DNA from: Moduliflexus sp964602655
Lineage (GTDB): Bacteria > Moduliflexota > Moduliflexia > Moduliflexales > Moduliflexaceae
Length of the DNA: 64,000 bases
Reading direction: 5' to 3'
Assembly (NCBI GenBank): GCA_964602655.1
Contig: CAZRSF010000027.1
Coordinates: 5,306-69,305, forward strand
The notes under the pieces were generated by a model. That model saw only the letters and a list, made by a program, of their open reading frames with translations, ran no database searches and was not told the origin of the DNA. The first letter of the stretch is position 1, and each line of letters begins with the position of its first letter. The position numbers were made by a program, and so were the translations under genes. Shown here one piece after another: positions 51,907-59,787 of the stretch.

Positions 51907-53289
51907 TCATTCAGCGACCTGTCTGCCGATTTCCCCCTCTCTTTGCGCGAGAAAGATCGCTTTTTTGCCGGGCGGGAGTTTCAACACGAAATTCTTCGGC
52001 AGCGGCGCGCGCGATTGAATAATTGTTCGCTTCAAATCTCGATTCAACGCCAGCAATTCATCTTTGGGAATCTGCAATTCGCTGACAATCTCGTTAAGAT
52101 AGGTGCTTTTCGCGAGGGTGACGGCTTCGTAACGCAGCGGCGTAAACGGCTCCACGTCTCCGAAATAGTCTTCATAATTCAGCATAATCTGCGCGGCGGC
52201 GAGAAATTGGGCGTAATAATTTCGTGAATAAAACCCGAAACGCTCGTTATGGTATTTGCGCGTAATTTCGCCCAAATCCGAGGTATCGAGCCGCTTCATT
52301 GCCGTTAGCAGCCCTGCCGGGCCATGATTATACGCCGTAATCGCTAACGGCCATGATTCGAATATCTTATAATTCGCCTTGAGCAATCTGGCGGCAGATT
52401 CCGCCGATTTGAACGGATCGTAGCGTTCATCCACTTTGGCGTTGATCCGCAGGCCATACATTCTGGCGGTTGCTGGCATAAATTGCCAGATGCCCGCCGC
52501 GCCGGCATACGAATAGGCGTTATGCTTAAAATAGGATTCCACAAACGGAATGCGCGTCAGGTCGGTCGGCAGGCCGTGCTGACGAAAGATTTCATCGAAG
52601 TGTTCTTGATACACGCCGGACAATCGAATCGCTTTCAGAAAGTTTTCGCGCTGCCCGGATTGAATCCGCAACCGGCGCGTCGCTTCTCCGAACTTATTCG
52701 GTTCGGAAATGGCGGAAAACAGCCTGTACACGCGGGCTTCATCCGGGGTGAGCGCATCCAATCGGCGCATCGCGGCTTTCCGGTCGAGACCGTAAAGAAT
52801 GCGACGGTACTTCAGCAGGGTGTGACTCAATCCTTTTGATTTCTTGACATCAATCACTTCATACACGATCTGCGGATACCAGCTATCATGCAGAAGAAGC
52901 TGGTGGCGGCTGTAGTGGCTGAAGACCAGTTTCCAAAAGGCCACATGGTGCTGTAACTCTTTCGGCACGGGGAAGAACGTTTCGAATTGCCGAATCGCCT
53001 CGGCATCGGGGCTTGATGGGATAAACTGGAGCGCTTGCGTCACAGGAAGCGTCGTTTCGAACTCATGAAGCGTTTCAGCCTGATCCGTTTTTCGCGGTAG
53101 AGAAACATAATGGATTGATGACTGAGAAAATGGGAGGAACAGGCCGAACGCGATGACGCTGACCACAAACGCGGCCAATAGCATCGGTTGCAGCACGTAT
53201 TGAGACAGAAGGCGTCGGAGATACCAGGGACAGGCGAATTTCAAGAGCCACGCAAGACATCCGATTCCCGCTTGTTTGATGAGCCTCAT
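51907..53289 (-). CDS. Membrane-anchored lytic transglycosylase, MltD-like
   Basis: 460 residues. One N-terminal membrane segment (about 32-54), a helical middle region, then an SLT domain (about 240-390) with catalytic Glu in RIPFVESYFKHNAYSYAGAAG, WQFMPATARMYGL, DPFKSAESAARLLKANY and ITAYNHGPAG. A short LysM-like tail (YLNEIVSELQIPKDELLALN) ends it. It cleaves peptidoglycan glycan chains in the periplasm. The gene is followed by about 200 bases before hutI with no further feature seen. Confidence 0.92.
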   Translation of the reverse strand: MRLIKQAGIGCLAWLLKFACPWYLRRLLSQYVLQPMLLAAFVVSVIAFGLFLPFSQSSIHYVSLPRKTDQAETLHEFETTLPVTQALQFIPSSPDAEAIRQFETFFPVPKELQHHVAFWKLVFSHYSRHQLLLHDSWYPQIVYEVIDVKKSKGLSHTLLKYRRILYGLDRKAAMRRLDALTPDEARVYRLFSAISEPNKFGEATRRLRIQSGQRENFLKAIRLSGVYQEHFDEIFRQHGLPTDLTRIPFVESYFKHNAYSYAGAAGIWQFMPATARMYGLRINAKVDERYDPFKSAESAARLLKANYKIFESWPLAITAYNHGPAGLLTAMKRLDTSDLGEITRKYHNERFGFYSRNYYAQFLAAAQIMLNYEDYFGDVEPFTPLRYEAVTLAKSTYLNEIVSELQIPKDELLALNRDLKRTIIQSRAPLPKNFVLKLPPGKKAIFLAQREGEIGRQVAE

Positions 53290-53310
53290 TTGCTGCCGCC
53301 TCTTTTGGGG

Positions 53311-53398
53311 AATGACAAGGATATGTTTTCTGTAGGATTTCTGGGATGTCGGCGTTTACGACAGAAGTTCATCCTACGCAAAACACATCCTTGTCGTT
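53311..53398. repeat. Long imperfect palindrome upstream of ftsH
   Basis: About 33-base arms with mismatches (AATGACAAGGATATGTTTTC... and ...AAAACACATCCTTGTCGTT) around 18 bases. The rest of the 53290-53650 gap shows only a weak TTGACG-type promoter trace. Confidence 0.75.
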
Positions 53399-53650
53399 GC
53401 TTAATCAATCACAACCAACAACGCTTTACATCTGACACCTATTCGGAGTGAAAGATGAATGGCTATCGTCAATTTTCCAGTGTTTGCGACTTTCTTTATC
53501 TCATCGCGCTGTTTTTCTTGACGAACTTTTCTTGTTGACTCAATAGACTACACAGGAAAACGTGGAACGAGTGACGCTATTTGCTCGACACGAGACAAGA
53601 ACGTATTTATACAGCGCATACCGCTGTATTTCAGGACATGGAGGCAGAAT

Positions 53651-55564
53651 ATGGCATCGTCCCAGGAAGATAAACCGGGAAATTTCAACATCAAAGAATG
53701 GGTGTGCAAACAGTTGAATATTCGCGAAGAACCGAACAAAAAGAAAAAAGGCAAGCTGCCGAAACGTACGCATTTTACGATCTGGTATGTGATTCTGGTG
53801 TTTCTTGTCTTGTCGGCGGTTCAACAATTGTTTATGGCCGGGAGCATTCAGACGCTTTCGTATGGCGAATTCAAAAAGAAATTAGCGAACAGCGAGATCA
53901 AGGATGTGTATATCATGCCGCAGTTGATTCGCGGGCTGTTGAAAGACGAGAAGGAATTTCTTTCGATTCGCGTGGACGACCCTGAGTTGGTCAAGCAATT
54001 GGATGCGAAAGGCATTGATTACTCCGGCAAATATGAGAACCGGCTGGTCAGCGCAATTATCGCGTGGGGACTGCCGCTGTTGTTTTTCTTTTTCATCTGG
54101 CAATGGGTGTTCAAACGCATGGGCGGGCCGGGCGGCGCGATGATGTCATTCGGCAAAAGCAAAGCCAAAGTCTTTGCCGAAGACGAGACGCTCGTCACGT
54201 TCGAGGATGTGGCCGGAATTGATGAAGCCAAAGAGGAACTACAGGAAGTGGTCGAATTTTTGAAATCGTCGGAGAAATTTCAACGCCTCGGCGGCAAAAT
54301 CCCGAAAGGCGTCCTGTTAGTCGGCCCTCCTGGCACTGGCAAGACCTTGCTGGCCAGAGCCGTTGCCGGAGAAGCCAAAGTTCCGTTTTTCAGCATGAGC
54401 GGCTCGGATTTCGTGGAAATGTTTGTCGGCGTCGGCGCATCGCGCGTGCGCGATTTGTTCAAACAGGCGAGCGACCATGCGCCGTGCATCGTCTTTATTG
54501 ACGAACTCGACGCCCTCGGCAAAGCCCGCGGCATGAGCATCGGCGGGCATGACGAGCGCGAACAGACGCTGAACCAATTGCTCGTCGAAATGGACGGATT
54601 CGAGCCGAATACTGGCGTTATCATTATGGCGGCGACCAACCGTCCCGAAATTTTGGATGCGGCGCTGCTGCGAGCTGGCCGGTTCGACCGGACGATTGCG
54701 GTGGATCGACCGGATGTCAAAGGGCGCGAGGCGATTTTACGCATCCATACGCGGCAGGTCAAACTGTCGGACGATGTGGCGTTGCACGTGCTGGCAGCCC
54801 GAACGCCCGGTTTTGTCGGCGCGGATCTCGCCAATTTGGCGAATGAAGCAGCGCTGTTAGCTGCCAGACGCGACAAAGAGAGTGTGGGACGAAAGGAATT
54901 CGATGACGCGGTTGACCGCATTATCGGTGGCCTGGAGAAAAAGAATCGCGTGATCAGCAAAAAAGAAAAAGAAATCGTCGCGTATCACGAAGCCGGACAC
55001 GCGATTGTCGGGGAAACCGTGCCGACCAGCGATCCGGTGCATAAAATCTCCATTATCCCGCGCGGGATCGCCGCGCTCGGCTATACGCAGCATCTCCCGA
55101 CCGACGACCGCTACCTCATGACGAAATCGGAATTGGAAGATAAACTCTGCGTCCTGTTAGGCGGGCGCGTGGCGGAAGAGATTATCTTTCACGATATTTC
55201 CACCGGCGCGCAGAACGATTTGCAACGCGCAACGGACATTGCGTTCGGCATGGTCACGGAGTACGGGATGAGCCAGAATCTTGGGCTGCGCACCTTCGAG
55301 AAAGAACGGCGTTCCGCATTTTTAGATGCGCCGATGGCCGCCTCGCCGCGGGATTACAGCGAAGAAAAAGCCCGGCAGATTGATGAAGAAGTCGAGCAGA
55401 TTTTAGATCGAGCGCACAAGCGCGTTCAGCAAATCTTGAATGACAAGCGCGAGATTTTGGAGCAATTATATCGTCTGCTGTTAGAACAGGAAGTCGTGGA
55501 AGGCGAGCAGTTGCGGCAGATGATGGGGAAAACTTCGCCCGCGAGCGAGGTCGAAACCGTGTAG
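53651..55564 (+). CDS. ftsH: ATP-dependent zinc metalloprotease FtsH
   Basis: 637 residues. Two membrane segments (about 44-66 and 136-153) flank a short periplasmic domain. The AAA+ module has Walker A GPPGTGKT from residue 225, Walker B IVFIDELDAL and the second region of homology ATNRPEILDAALLRAGRFDR. The M41 protease has the zinc site HEAGH (446-450). A membrane-bound hexamer that degrades damaged membrane and short-lived proteins. TGGAGGC precedes ATG 53651. The N-terminal extension before the first membrane segment (about 40 Lys/Glu-rich residues) is longer than usual. Confidence 0.97.
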   Translation: MASSQEDKPGNFNIKEWVCKQLNIREEPNKKKKGKLPKRTHFTIWYVILVFLVLSAVQQLFMAGSIQTLSYGEFKKKLANSEIKDVYIMPQLIRGLLKDEKEFLSIRVDDPELVKQLDAKGIDYSGKYENRLVSAIIAWGLPLLFFFFIWQWVFKRMGGPGGAMMSFGKSKAKVFAEDETLVTFEDVAGIDEAKEELQEVVEFLKSSEKFQRLGGKIPKGVLLVGPPGTGKTLLARAVAGEAKVPFFSMSGSDFVEMFVGVGASRVRDLFKQASDHAPCIVFIDELDALGKARGMSIGGHDEREQTLNQLLVEMDGFEPNTGVIIMAATNRPEILDAALLRAGRFDRTIAVDRPDVKGREAILRIHTRQVKLSDDVALHVLAARTPGFVGADLANLANEAALLAARRDKESVGRKEFDDAVDRIIGGLEKKNRVISKKEKEIVAYHEAGHAIVGETVPTSDPVHKISIIPRGIAALGYTQHLPTDDRYLMTKSELEDKLCVLLGGRVAEEIIFHDISTGAQNDLQRATDIAFGMVTEYGMSQNLGLRTFEKERRSAFLDAPMAASPRDYSEEKARQIDEEVEQILDRAHKRVQQILNDKREILEQLYRLLLEQEVVEGEQLRQMMGKTSPASEVETV

Positions 55565-55581
55565 CTCTGGTCTGGTAGAAA

Positions 55582-55612
55582 TTGTACGGCGAAACACCAT
55601 TTCGCCGTACAA
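55582..55612. terminator. Hairpin between convergent ftsH and patatin genes
   Basis: 12-bp perfect stem TTGTACGGCGAA/TTCGCCGTACAA with a 7-base loop, 18 bases after ftsH. No T-tract follows, so termination strength is uncertain. Confidence 0.6.
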
Positions 55613-55686
55613 CGGTATTCCCGATACGCTTTTGTTCATCTTCGGTTCGGATTTCCTCGCTGATTTTCATCATCAAGATTGTTTTC

Positions 55687-57705
55687 TTACGTTTCCCAGC
55701 GTAAATGCTGAATCTGGGGGATCGCTTCTTCAGTGGCCTGCTTTCCTTTCTGGATCAGGCTGCCGGCATTGAAAAATTCCGACCACGCAACATCGCCGAC
55801 ATCCGGGGCAATATGGACGCTGGCTTGCATGGTTTTGATCGTGGATAATTCATATTGTAAGCTCTGCAACGAGCGAATCGCAATATCGAACACCGGCAGC
55901 AGCGGCGACCGCGAGACGGCCAGCGTCCCCTCTTTCTTCGGACGGCGCAACGATTTTAAGCTGTCTTGCAGCGAGGGCGTGACGTTGACGGCAATGATAA
56001 TATCGGCATGACGCTTGACCAGCGCATTGACCGGCACAGGATCGGCGATGGAGCCGTCAATCAGCAGGCGGCCATCGAACGCGACCGGCGTAAAGACGCC
56101 GGGAATCGAGAGACTGGCGCGCACGGCCATTCGCACATTCCCTTGTTCGAAGGTGATTTCCTCGCCGCTGTTCATATCAAGGGCGGTAACGGACAGCGGA
56201 ATTTTCATCTCGTTGAAATCGGGATCGCCGACGACGTTGAGATACAGTCTATTGACTTCCACGCCGCTGAACATGCCGATGCCAGCGCGAAAGATGCGTG
56301 GTTCCCAGCTTGCGCGTTTCGGATGGAGTTTGCGCCAGATCGCCTTGCTATAATATTTCATGTCGAACACATCTGGGATGGTCAGCCGCAGCAAACCGGC
56401 TTTCGATCCCCATTTCAGCACAGCCTGTTCGATTTTTTCAATGGACACGCCTGCGGCATACGCCGAACCAATCAGCGCTCCGGCGCTTGACCCGGCGATC
56501 AGATCAATCGGAATGTTGTGCTGTTCTAACGCCTGAAAAACGCCGATATGCGCCATACCTCGCGCCGAGCCGCCGCCAAGCGCTAATCCGATGGTTTTCT
56601 TGCCGATGTCCCGCGCTAACCGCCCGAACGCCAGGCTTAATTCGCTCTCTGGAGATTGCGTTACGCACGGAATGCCGGAAGAGAAAAAATGGCTAATCGC
56701 TTGATAGTCGCGCGGCAGCACATGATAGCCCCGTTCCCGCAACGCGCCTTTATCGAGCGACGCGTCCGACAGGTTAATCACCATGCGCACTTCCTGGTGA
56801 TCCAAAATAATCAGCGGATATTCTTGCGTGATGTTAGACGTGACGAACAGCATCATATTGGATAGATCAATCGCTTCGAACGTGCTGCGATTCAGGCGCG
56901 AACTGGTGTCAATAATGATGTAATCGTACAGATTTTTCAGAATGCCCAAAATTTTCGCAATAGACTCCCGGCCTTTGGTTTCTTCTGCGAGCAACTCCGG
57001 CGAGATGGAGAGCACGTCTAACAGGGTCGAATGGGTAACGATCTGTTGCTCGATGTAGTTTTGCGTAATGGTCGTCGTGTCCACGTAGCGCGCCGGTTCG
57101 ATTTTCAGCAGCGACGCCACGCCGTGTTGGTACGTCATGCCCATGTCAACGACGACGACGCGGCATTTGGTTTCTTGCAGCAGGCTGACGCCGAGGTTGA
57201 CCGCCACAAGCGATTTTCCGATATTTTCCTCCGTGCCATACACGCAGATGATCGGATATTTGACGCGCTTGGTCTTTTTCTCTCCGCCGCGTTGATCAAC
57301 ATGGAGTTTTTTACTCAATAATTCCCCTAAATTGTAAAGCACGGTGGTATGGGCTTTGATCGCCTGTTCGAAGCGGATTTTATCTGCCTGAAAGACTTCG
57401 GCGTCAATCAGCACTTCGATGGAGGTCAAGCGCGGTTCGCTCGGCAGCAGCGGGATTTCGCCGAAAAACATGCCTTGATCGAGCAAATCCAATTCGACTT
57501 CCTGCCCCTGTTCGTTCTTTCGCAACACGCGCACCTGGCCGGACAGCAGGATGTAAAAAAAGGTGCTGGTCTCTCCTTCCTCACAAATCCGCGCTCCACG
57601 GGGATAATAGCGTTTTTCGAAAATCGGCGCGATTTTTTGGAGGTCGTCTTCAGTGACCCCTTTGAAAATACGGTTACTTTTCAGTAATAATTGTGTATCA
57701 GACAT
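55687..57705 (-). CDS. cNMP-binding / ParA-like P-loop / patatin phospholipase fusion (NTE-like)
   Basis: 672 residues from ATG 57705 (AAAGAGAG upstream). Residues about 5-135 are a cyclic-nucleotide-binding barrel (YYPRGARICEEGETSTFFYI, FFGEIPLLPSEPRLTSIEVL). Residues about 150-360 are a ParA/MinD-like domain with GTEENIGKS (157-165), VVVDMG and IIIDTSS; the first Lys of the usual KGGxGKT is missing. Residues about 370-590 are patatin with oxyanion loop GGGSARG, Ser407 in GSSAGAL and Asp550 in DGS. The order matches bacterial and animal neuropathy target esterases. It is a predicted lysophospholipase or phospholipase regulated by a cyclic nucleotide and perhaps ATP. Confidence 0.88.
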   Translation of the reverse strand: MSDTQLLLKSNRIFKGVTEDDLQKIAPIFEKRYYPRGARICEEGETSTFFYILLSGQVRVLRKNEQGQEVELDLLDQGMFFGEIPLLPSEPRLTSIEVLIDAEVFQADKIRFEQAIKAHTTVLYNLGELLSKKLHVDQRGGEKKTKRVKYPIICVYGTEENIGKSLVAVNLGVSLLQETKCRVVVVDMGMTYQHGVASLLKIEPARYVDTTTITQNYIEQQIVTHSTLLDVLSISPELLAEETKGRESIAKILGILKNLYDYIIIDTSSRLNRSTFEAIDLSNMMLFVTSNITQEYPLIILDHQEVRMVINLSDASLDKGALRERGYHVLPRDYQAISHFFSSGIPCVTQSPESELSLAFGRLARDIGKKTIGLALGGGSARGMAHIGVFQALEQHNIPIDLIAGSSAGALIGSAYAAGVSIEKIEQAVLKWGSKAGLLRLTIPDVFDMKYYSKAIWRKLHPKRASWEPRIFRAGIGMFSGVEVNRLYLNVVGDPDFNEMKIPLSVTALDMNSGEEITFEQGNVRMAVRASLSIPGVFTPVAFDGRLLIDGSIADPVPVNALVKRHADIIIAVNVTPSLQDSLKSLRRPKKEGTLAVSRSPLLPVFDIAIRSLQSLQYELSTIKTMQASVHIAPDVGDVAWSEFFNAGSLIQKGKQATEEAIPQIQHLRWET

Positions 57706-57753
57706 ACGGCTCTCTTTATATTGCACGTAATTATATCGTTGATAAGCCCTGAC

Positions 57754-57786
57754 AGCCCTGACAGGGTTCGAAACCCTGTCAGGGCT
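57754..57786. repeat. Palindromic repeat, AGCCCTGACAGGG variant
   Basis: Arms AGCCCTGACAGGGTT and its counterpart carry the change GCCAGGG to GACAGGG on one side and CCCTGGC to CCCTGTC on the other, keeping the pairing. It lies between the two patatin genes. Confidence 0.88.
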
Positions 57787-57798
57787 AAAAACCCGTTT

Positions 57799-59319
57799 TC
57801 AACCCCATCGTAATTTTTCGATCTGCGGAATCGCCGCGTCAGCGGCCAGCACGCCGCGTTCAATCAACGCGGGTACGCGATGAAAATCCCGCCAGGAAAT
57901 GCCCATCATGTCCGGCAGAATAAACACATCCGGAGCGACGCGCTGCGCTAATTCGGGAGCGTCCGGCGAATCAATCAGCCGTTCCATCAAGCTGTCGAAC
58001 GTCGCGGAGACTAAAGCGTAATTTTGATACATGGCCTTTTGTTCGGCTGTCTGGCGACTGTTGATGTTCTGCCGGACATACGCCTGGCTTTTCGCCGGAG
58101 TCGGCGTCACCATGACCGCAATCGTAATATTCGCGCCCATCTGTTTCAGCGGATAGACCGGCGTGGGATAAATGACCGAGCCGTCAATCAAATGATGCTC
58201 GCTGTGCTTAAACGGCACGAACAATCCTGGAATCAACATACTGGCTTTCACGGCGTCAATGACGCGCCCTTCTTTGAACACCACACTCGTGCCTGTGCGG
58301 GCGTCTATCGCTACGACATGCAGCGGAATGCTCAAATCGTCGAAATAGGTATTGCCCAATAATACTGCGCACAACTCCTGCAAGCCGGCATCAACAAAAA
58401 ATTCTTTGTGAAAAAGGCGGCGAATACTGTACTTCGACAGCGGACGGCAGGATTGCGCCCAGTCCGTGATATGCTGCTTGATCCGCTCCAGTTCCATGCC
58501 TGCGGCATACGCTCCGCCAATCAATGCGCCGAAACTCGCGCCCGTCATCATGTCGAATGCGATGCGATTCCGCTCTAATACTTCGAGGATGCCCACCTGC
58601 GACAGTCCCAAGGCCGCGCCGCCGGTTAACGCCATGCCGAAACGTTTCTCGCCGATGTCCCTGGCCAATCGGCTGATTGTCTGGCTGAGTTGCCGGTACG
58701 GCAATTGAATGATATATGGCACGCCGCTCTGGCGAAATGCCTCGATGGTCAGCGCATCATGGGGCAATGCGTATTCTTTGCCGTAGCCCGCCGCGTATTT
58801 TGGCTCTTTCGCGGCTTGTTCGCCATTGCTGATAATGACGCGGTAATTCCGATGTCCGATAATGCTGATCGGCACGTCATAGTCGAACGATGAGGCGATG
58901 ACTAAAAACATCTCGGTCGCGTCTATGATTTCATCCGTGATAAACGGAAAATACGCCGAAATATCGAACAGAATATAGGCATACCGCTCACGCAGCAGCA
59001 CCAGCAGAATATCAATCACATTTTGCGCTAATTCCGGATGGCGAAAAATTGCGGCATCAAGCGACAGCAGCGAGAGTTGCGAACTGTGATGCTGGATATG
59101 CTGCTCGAACATCTCTGCGGTGAATGGTTCGATGCTTACGGCATTGGCCGAGGGAAATTTCAGCATTTCCCAGGCCGGAGTCCCCTCTTGCGCATCATTT
59201 ACGTCAATCAGGATCACGGATTTTTGCGTTTCATTCAAGAGACTGACGCCGAGATTGATCCCGATCAGGGTTTTCCCAAGATGCCGTTCTGCGCTGTAAA
59301 TTGTGAGGACTGAACTCAT
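57799..59319 (-). CDS. ParA-like P-loop / patatin protein (paralogue without cNMP domain)
   Basis: 506 residues beginning directly with the P-loop domain: SAERHLGKT (9-17), ILIDVND, ILFDISAY. The patatin domain follows with TGGAALG (232-238) where the oxyanion loop GGGxxRG is expected, Ser262 in GASFGAL, Asp379 in DGS. It is clearly homologous to the next gene along its whole length, including the shared end AIPQI-x-x-LRW. The nucleophile and Asp are kept but the oxyanion Arg is lost. It is the first gene of the pair (93 bases apart, same strand), so a heteromeric pair or regulatory partner is plausible. Confidence 0.87.
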   Translation of the reverse strand: MSSVLTIYSAERHLGKTLIGINLGVSLLNETQKSVILIDVNDAQEGTPAWEMLKFPSANAVSIEPFTAEMFEQHIQHHSSQLSLLSLDAAIFRHPELAQNVIDILLVLLRERYAYILFDISAYFPFITDEIIDATEMFLVIASSFDYDVPISIIGHRNYRVIISNGEQAAKEPKYAAGYGKEYALPHDALTIEAFRQSGVPYIIQLPYRQLSQTISRLARDIGEKRFGMALTGGAALGLSQVGILEVLERNRIAFDMMTGASFGALIGGAYAAGMELERIKQHITDWAQSCRPLSKYSIRRLFHKEFFVDAGLQELCAVLLGNTYFDDLSIPLHVVAIDARTGTSVVFKEGRVIDAVKASMLIPGLFVPFKHSEHHLIDGSVIYPTPVYPLKQMGANITIAVMVTPTPAKSQAYVRQNINSRQTAEQKAMYQNYALVSATFDSLMERLIDSPDAPELAQRVAPDVFILPDMMGISWRDFHRVPALIERGVLAADAAIPQIEKLRWG

Positions 59320-59399
59320 AGGCGTATCATCAAGGAACGCGATGTTTTTTCTTTGCGTCTTCGTGGAGGAAGAACATTATCTCACAATGTAGTACATAA

Positions 59400-59504
59400 G
59401 GAGTGCAAAAGCGACCTGAGCGAAGCGACGTTGAGCTTTTGCAACCACTCCTGCCCTCAATCCGCAAAAGCTCAACCCGCTTTGCGGAGTCGCTTTCGCA
59501 CTCC
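59400..59504. repeat. Large compound palindrome, GGAGTGCAAAAGC family
   Basis: GGAGTGCAAAAGCGAC at one end and GTCGCTTTCGCACTCC at the other, with inner GAGCTTTTGC / GCAAAAGCTC complements. It lies in the 59320-59787 gap, which also holds small hairpins (CAGGCGA-ATG-TCGCCTG near 59607) and no gene. Confidence 0.8.
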
Positions 59505-59680
59505 TATCATTCCTAATCATATACATTCTCCCGGATTCCCGTCAAGTAGAAATTCGGCGCGTTGGAAAAATCTCCTGAGAAAACAGCGCGTTTCAGCACG
59601 TCTCAGGCGAATGTCGCCTGAAAAATTCAGGCGTGGACAGAAACAATTTTTCAGAAATCATTTTCTTGCTCAAAAAACTC

Positions 59681-59710
59681 TTGATCAGAAATAAAGATTG
59701 TGAGTACAAT
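59681..59710 (+). promoter_or_regulatory. Candidate promoter of the coiled-coil gene
   Basis: TTGATC (59681-59686), 18 bases, TACAAT (59705-59710), about 75 bases before the start codon. Confidence 0.45.
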
Positions 59711-59787
59711 GACGCTTCAGCGAGAAAAAGGTTTTCTGCAACGGCGACAATTTTTTCAATAACGCGGAGATAGAGGGAAGAACGGCG

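Noticed and set aside
17775..57786. CRISPR array made of the recurring palindromes
   Set aside because: Copies are single, scattered between genes kilobases apart, with no regular spacers and no cas genes.
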